A stretch of DNA of 32,861 bases from Candidatus Bathyarchaeota archaeon (GTDB lineage Archaea > Thermoproteota > Bathyarchaeia > Bathyarchaeales > UBA233). Positions 31,383 through 32,861 of this stretch are shown in pieces. The stretch lies in the NCBI GenBank assembly GCA_029907045.1, contig JARYMR010000003.1, positions 1 to 32,861 on the forward strand. The letters are read 5' to 3'. Position numbers and translations under genes: made by a program. Each line of letters starts with the position of its first letter. The first letter of the stretch is position 1. A model generated the notes under the pieces. That model was not told where the DNA came from, did not search any database, and saw only the letters and a program-made list of their open reading frames with translations.

Positions 31383-32840
31383 GTGTCGGAATATAATTTC
31401 AAAAAGCCCGAATCAAGGGAAGAACTTATCAGAGTGTTGATGGATGCTGCCAGAAGAGAAATGCAAGAACGCGTTCGCGCCAAGGAAAAACCGACAAAAC
31501 CTACAGTTTCAGGGACTGCGAAGATTTTGAACATACATAGGGATACGCTTTATACTTGGCTTAAGGAGTTTAATGTCGATTTTGACGATATCTGTAAACA
31601 AGTTTCTACGAAAGTTTTGTCGGAGACTGTCGAAATGCCGGGAAAGTATACTTATTTAATTGGGGAAGCCCTTGTTGGGGAGGGTAATGAAGTGGCACAT
31701 ATTGATCTTTTAATAGGAGATAAGGATGGGCCTGTTGGAGAGGCTTTTGCTCAAGGGCTTTCTAATCTTTCTATGGGGCACACGCCGCTATTAGCGGTTA
31801 TAAGGCCTAATCTTCCGCCTAAACCTCACACGTTGCTTGTGCCAAAGGTTACTGTGCATCGCTTGGAAGATGCAAACAAGATTTTTGGTCCGGCGCAGGC
31901 GGCTGTAGCGAAGGCTGTTGCTGATGCTGTTGAGGAGGGAATTATTCCTAAGGAGAAGGCGGATGATTGGGTTATAATTTGCAGTGTTTTCATGCATCCG
32001 CAAGCAAGCGATTATCGAAAAATATACCATTACAATTATGGGGCAACAAAGTTGGCTTTGAAGAGGGCTTTGGCAAAGTATCCTTCATTAGAGAAGGTGT
32101 TCTATGATAAAGATAGGGCTAAACATCCAATAATGGGATTCCGAGTGCCGCGCCTTTGGAGACCACCGTATTTGCAAATATCTTTGGATATACCAGATTT
32201 GGATAGAACTAAGAAAATTATAGCTCAGATTCCCAGAAGTGACAGAATAATATTGGAGGCTGGAACACCGCTAATTAAGAGGTATGGAACAAGGGTGATA
32301 AGCGACCTTCGAGATGTTGCTAAAGACGTTTTCTTTATTGCGGACTTGAAAACTTTAGATGTTGGAAAGGTTGAAGTTGACTTGGCTTATGATGAAACTG
32401 CAGATGCCGTTATAGCTGCTGGATTAGCCCCAGAAGAAACCCTTAACGCCTTCATTCATGAAGCCAAAAGACTTGGGATATATGCCGTAGTGGATATGTT
32501 AAATGTAGAAGACCCCATTAAAAAATTGAAGACGCTTAGAGAATTCCCTGATATAGTAATCTTGCATAGAGGGATAGATGAAGAAAGTGGGCGGACGTTG
32601 GGATTAGAGCTCATACCAGAACTGCGGAAAATCTTCAGCGACAAGCGATTTCTGATTGCTGTGGCGGGCGGCATTGTGCCAGAAACCGCTAAAGAGGCTT
32701 TGGAAAAAGGCGCTGACATAATTATTGTTGGGAGGTATGTGACGCAGTCAAAGGACATTGAAAGGGCTGTGAGGGAGTTTCTTGAAGTTACGCCATCCAT
32801 GCGGGAAGACATAGACTTGTTCAGAGTTCACGTAGAATAG
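31383..32840 (+). CDS. fae-hps: HTH - formaldehyde-activating enzyme - hexulose-6-phosphate synthase fusion
   Basis: The protein has 485 residues. Residues about 40-72 form a helix-turn-helix ([22 protein letters not shown]), preceded by a charged helix. Residues about 88-250 are Fae, starting [20 protein letters not shown] with catalytic His106; it condenses formaldehyde with tetrahydromethanopterin. Residues about 265-475 are Hps, with the ADLKTLD catalytic motif of the OMP-decarboxylase superfamily; it joins formaldehyde with ribulose 5-phosphate, and in archaea the reverse reaction yields ribulose 5-phosphate. Usual Fae-Hps proteins are about 390 residues and begin near the Fae motif, so the 85-residue front part is extra. 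The start is GTG with GGTGA eight bases upstream. Confidence 0.9.
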   Translation: MSEYNFKKPESREELIRVLMDAARREMQERVRAKEKPTKPTVSGTAKILNIHRDTLYTWLKEFNVDFDDICKQVSTKVLSETVEMPGKYTYLIGEALVGEGNEVAHIDLLIGDKDGPVGEAFAQGLSNLSMGHTPLLAVIRPNLPPKPHTLLVPKVTVHRLEDANKIFGPAQAAVAKAVADAVEEGIIPKEKADDWVIICSVFMHPQASDYRKIYHYNYGATKLALKRALAKYPSLEKVFYDKDRAKHPIMGFRVPRLWRPPYLQISLDIPDLDRTKKIIAQIPRSDRIILEAGTPLIKRYGTRVISDLRDVAKDVFFIADLKTLDVGKVEVDLAYDETADAVIAAGLAPEETLNAFIHEAKRLGIYAVVDMLNVEDPIKKLKTLREFPDIVILHRGIDEESGRTLGLELIPELRKIFSDKRFLIAVAGGIVPETAKEALEKGADIIIVGRYVTQSKDIERAVREFLEVTPSMREDIDLFRVHVE

Positions 32841-32861
32841 CAACTATTGTTTAGCAAAGCC

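Noticed and set aside
1..32861. CRISPR arrays, rRNA genes and complete insertion sequences
   Set aside because: No regularly spaced direct repeats, no rRNA-like stretch and no transposase frame with terminal repeats were found on reading both strands.

Overview
This window is archaeal chromosome. Archaeal markers are a class I lysyl-tRNA synthetase, deoxyhypusine synthase, a TIP49/RuvBL-type AAA+ ATPase, a UPF0147 protein, an autoantigen-p27-type zinc ribbon, the two-subunit aconitase-X phosphomevalonate dehydratase of the archaeal mevalonate pathway, a Fae-Hps formaldehyde enzyme, TATA boxes of the TTTATATA/TTTTAAATA kind, and GGTG or GGAGG ribosome sites with frequent GTG and TTG starts. 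Together with a secreted clostripain-like peptidase this best fits an uncultured Bathyarchaeia-like lineage. That placement is inference from gene content; no rRNA is present.

Layout. 1-3.5 kb: a YkgJ-type cysteine-cluster protein and a GCS2-family amidoligase on the minus strand, divergent from an RLAN-domain protein and an ATP-grasp ligase that lie in one reading frame separated by a single TAA. 3.5-8 kb: deoxyhypusine synthase, a broken AAC(3)-family acetyltransferase, DeoC and ArgRS. 8.1-11.5 kb: a histone-deacetylase-fold enzyme overlapping a TIP49-like ATPase, a V4R protein and tRNA-Arg(GCG). 11.5-19 kb: class I LysRS, then a seven-gene minus-strand run: cupin, FAD oxidoreductase, zinc-ribbon protein, four-helix membrane protein, coiled-coil protein, a second paralogous zinc-ribbon protein, and an SPFH protein with three zinc ribbons. 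19-22.7 kb: a secreted C11 peptidase, then an accessory patch with an AbiE-type toxin-antitoxin pair between two equally spaced promoter/operator elements and a truncated tyrosine recombinase. 22.7-27.6 kb: UPF0147, p27-like protein, an unknown protein, thymidylate kinase, an HD phosphohydrolase, both phosphomevalonate dehydratase subunits and tRNA-Glu(TTC). 27.6-28.3 kb: a very small RelBE-type insertion flanked by an exact 18-bp repeat of the tRNA-Glu 3' end. 28.3-32.8 kb: threonine synthase, M32 carboxypeptidase and a Fae-Hps enzyme with an N-terminal helix-turn-helix.

How the genes work together. Most of the window is housekeeping: translation, hypusination, nucleotide and isoprenoid precursor supply, and peptide turnover. 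Four places stand out. The SPFH/zinc-ribbon/coiled-coil/membrane operon looks like a membrane-associated complex of unassigned function. The HTH-Fae-Hps fusion has a cluster of CGACA motifs upstream. The tRNA-Glu-anchored RelBE islet has intact attachment-like ends. The AbiE locus has a second copy of its promoter/operator beyond the toxin gene. No intergenic gap exceeds 300 bases. I saw no CRISPR array, rRNA gene or complete insertion sequence.
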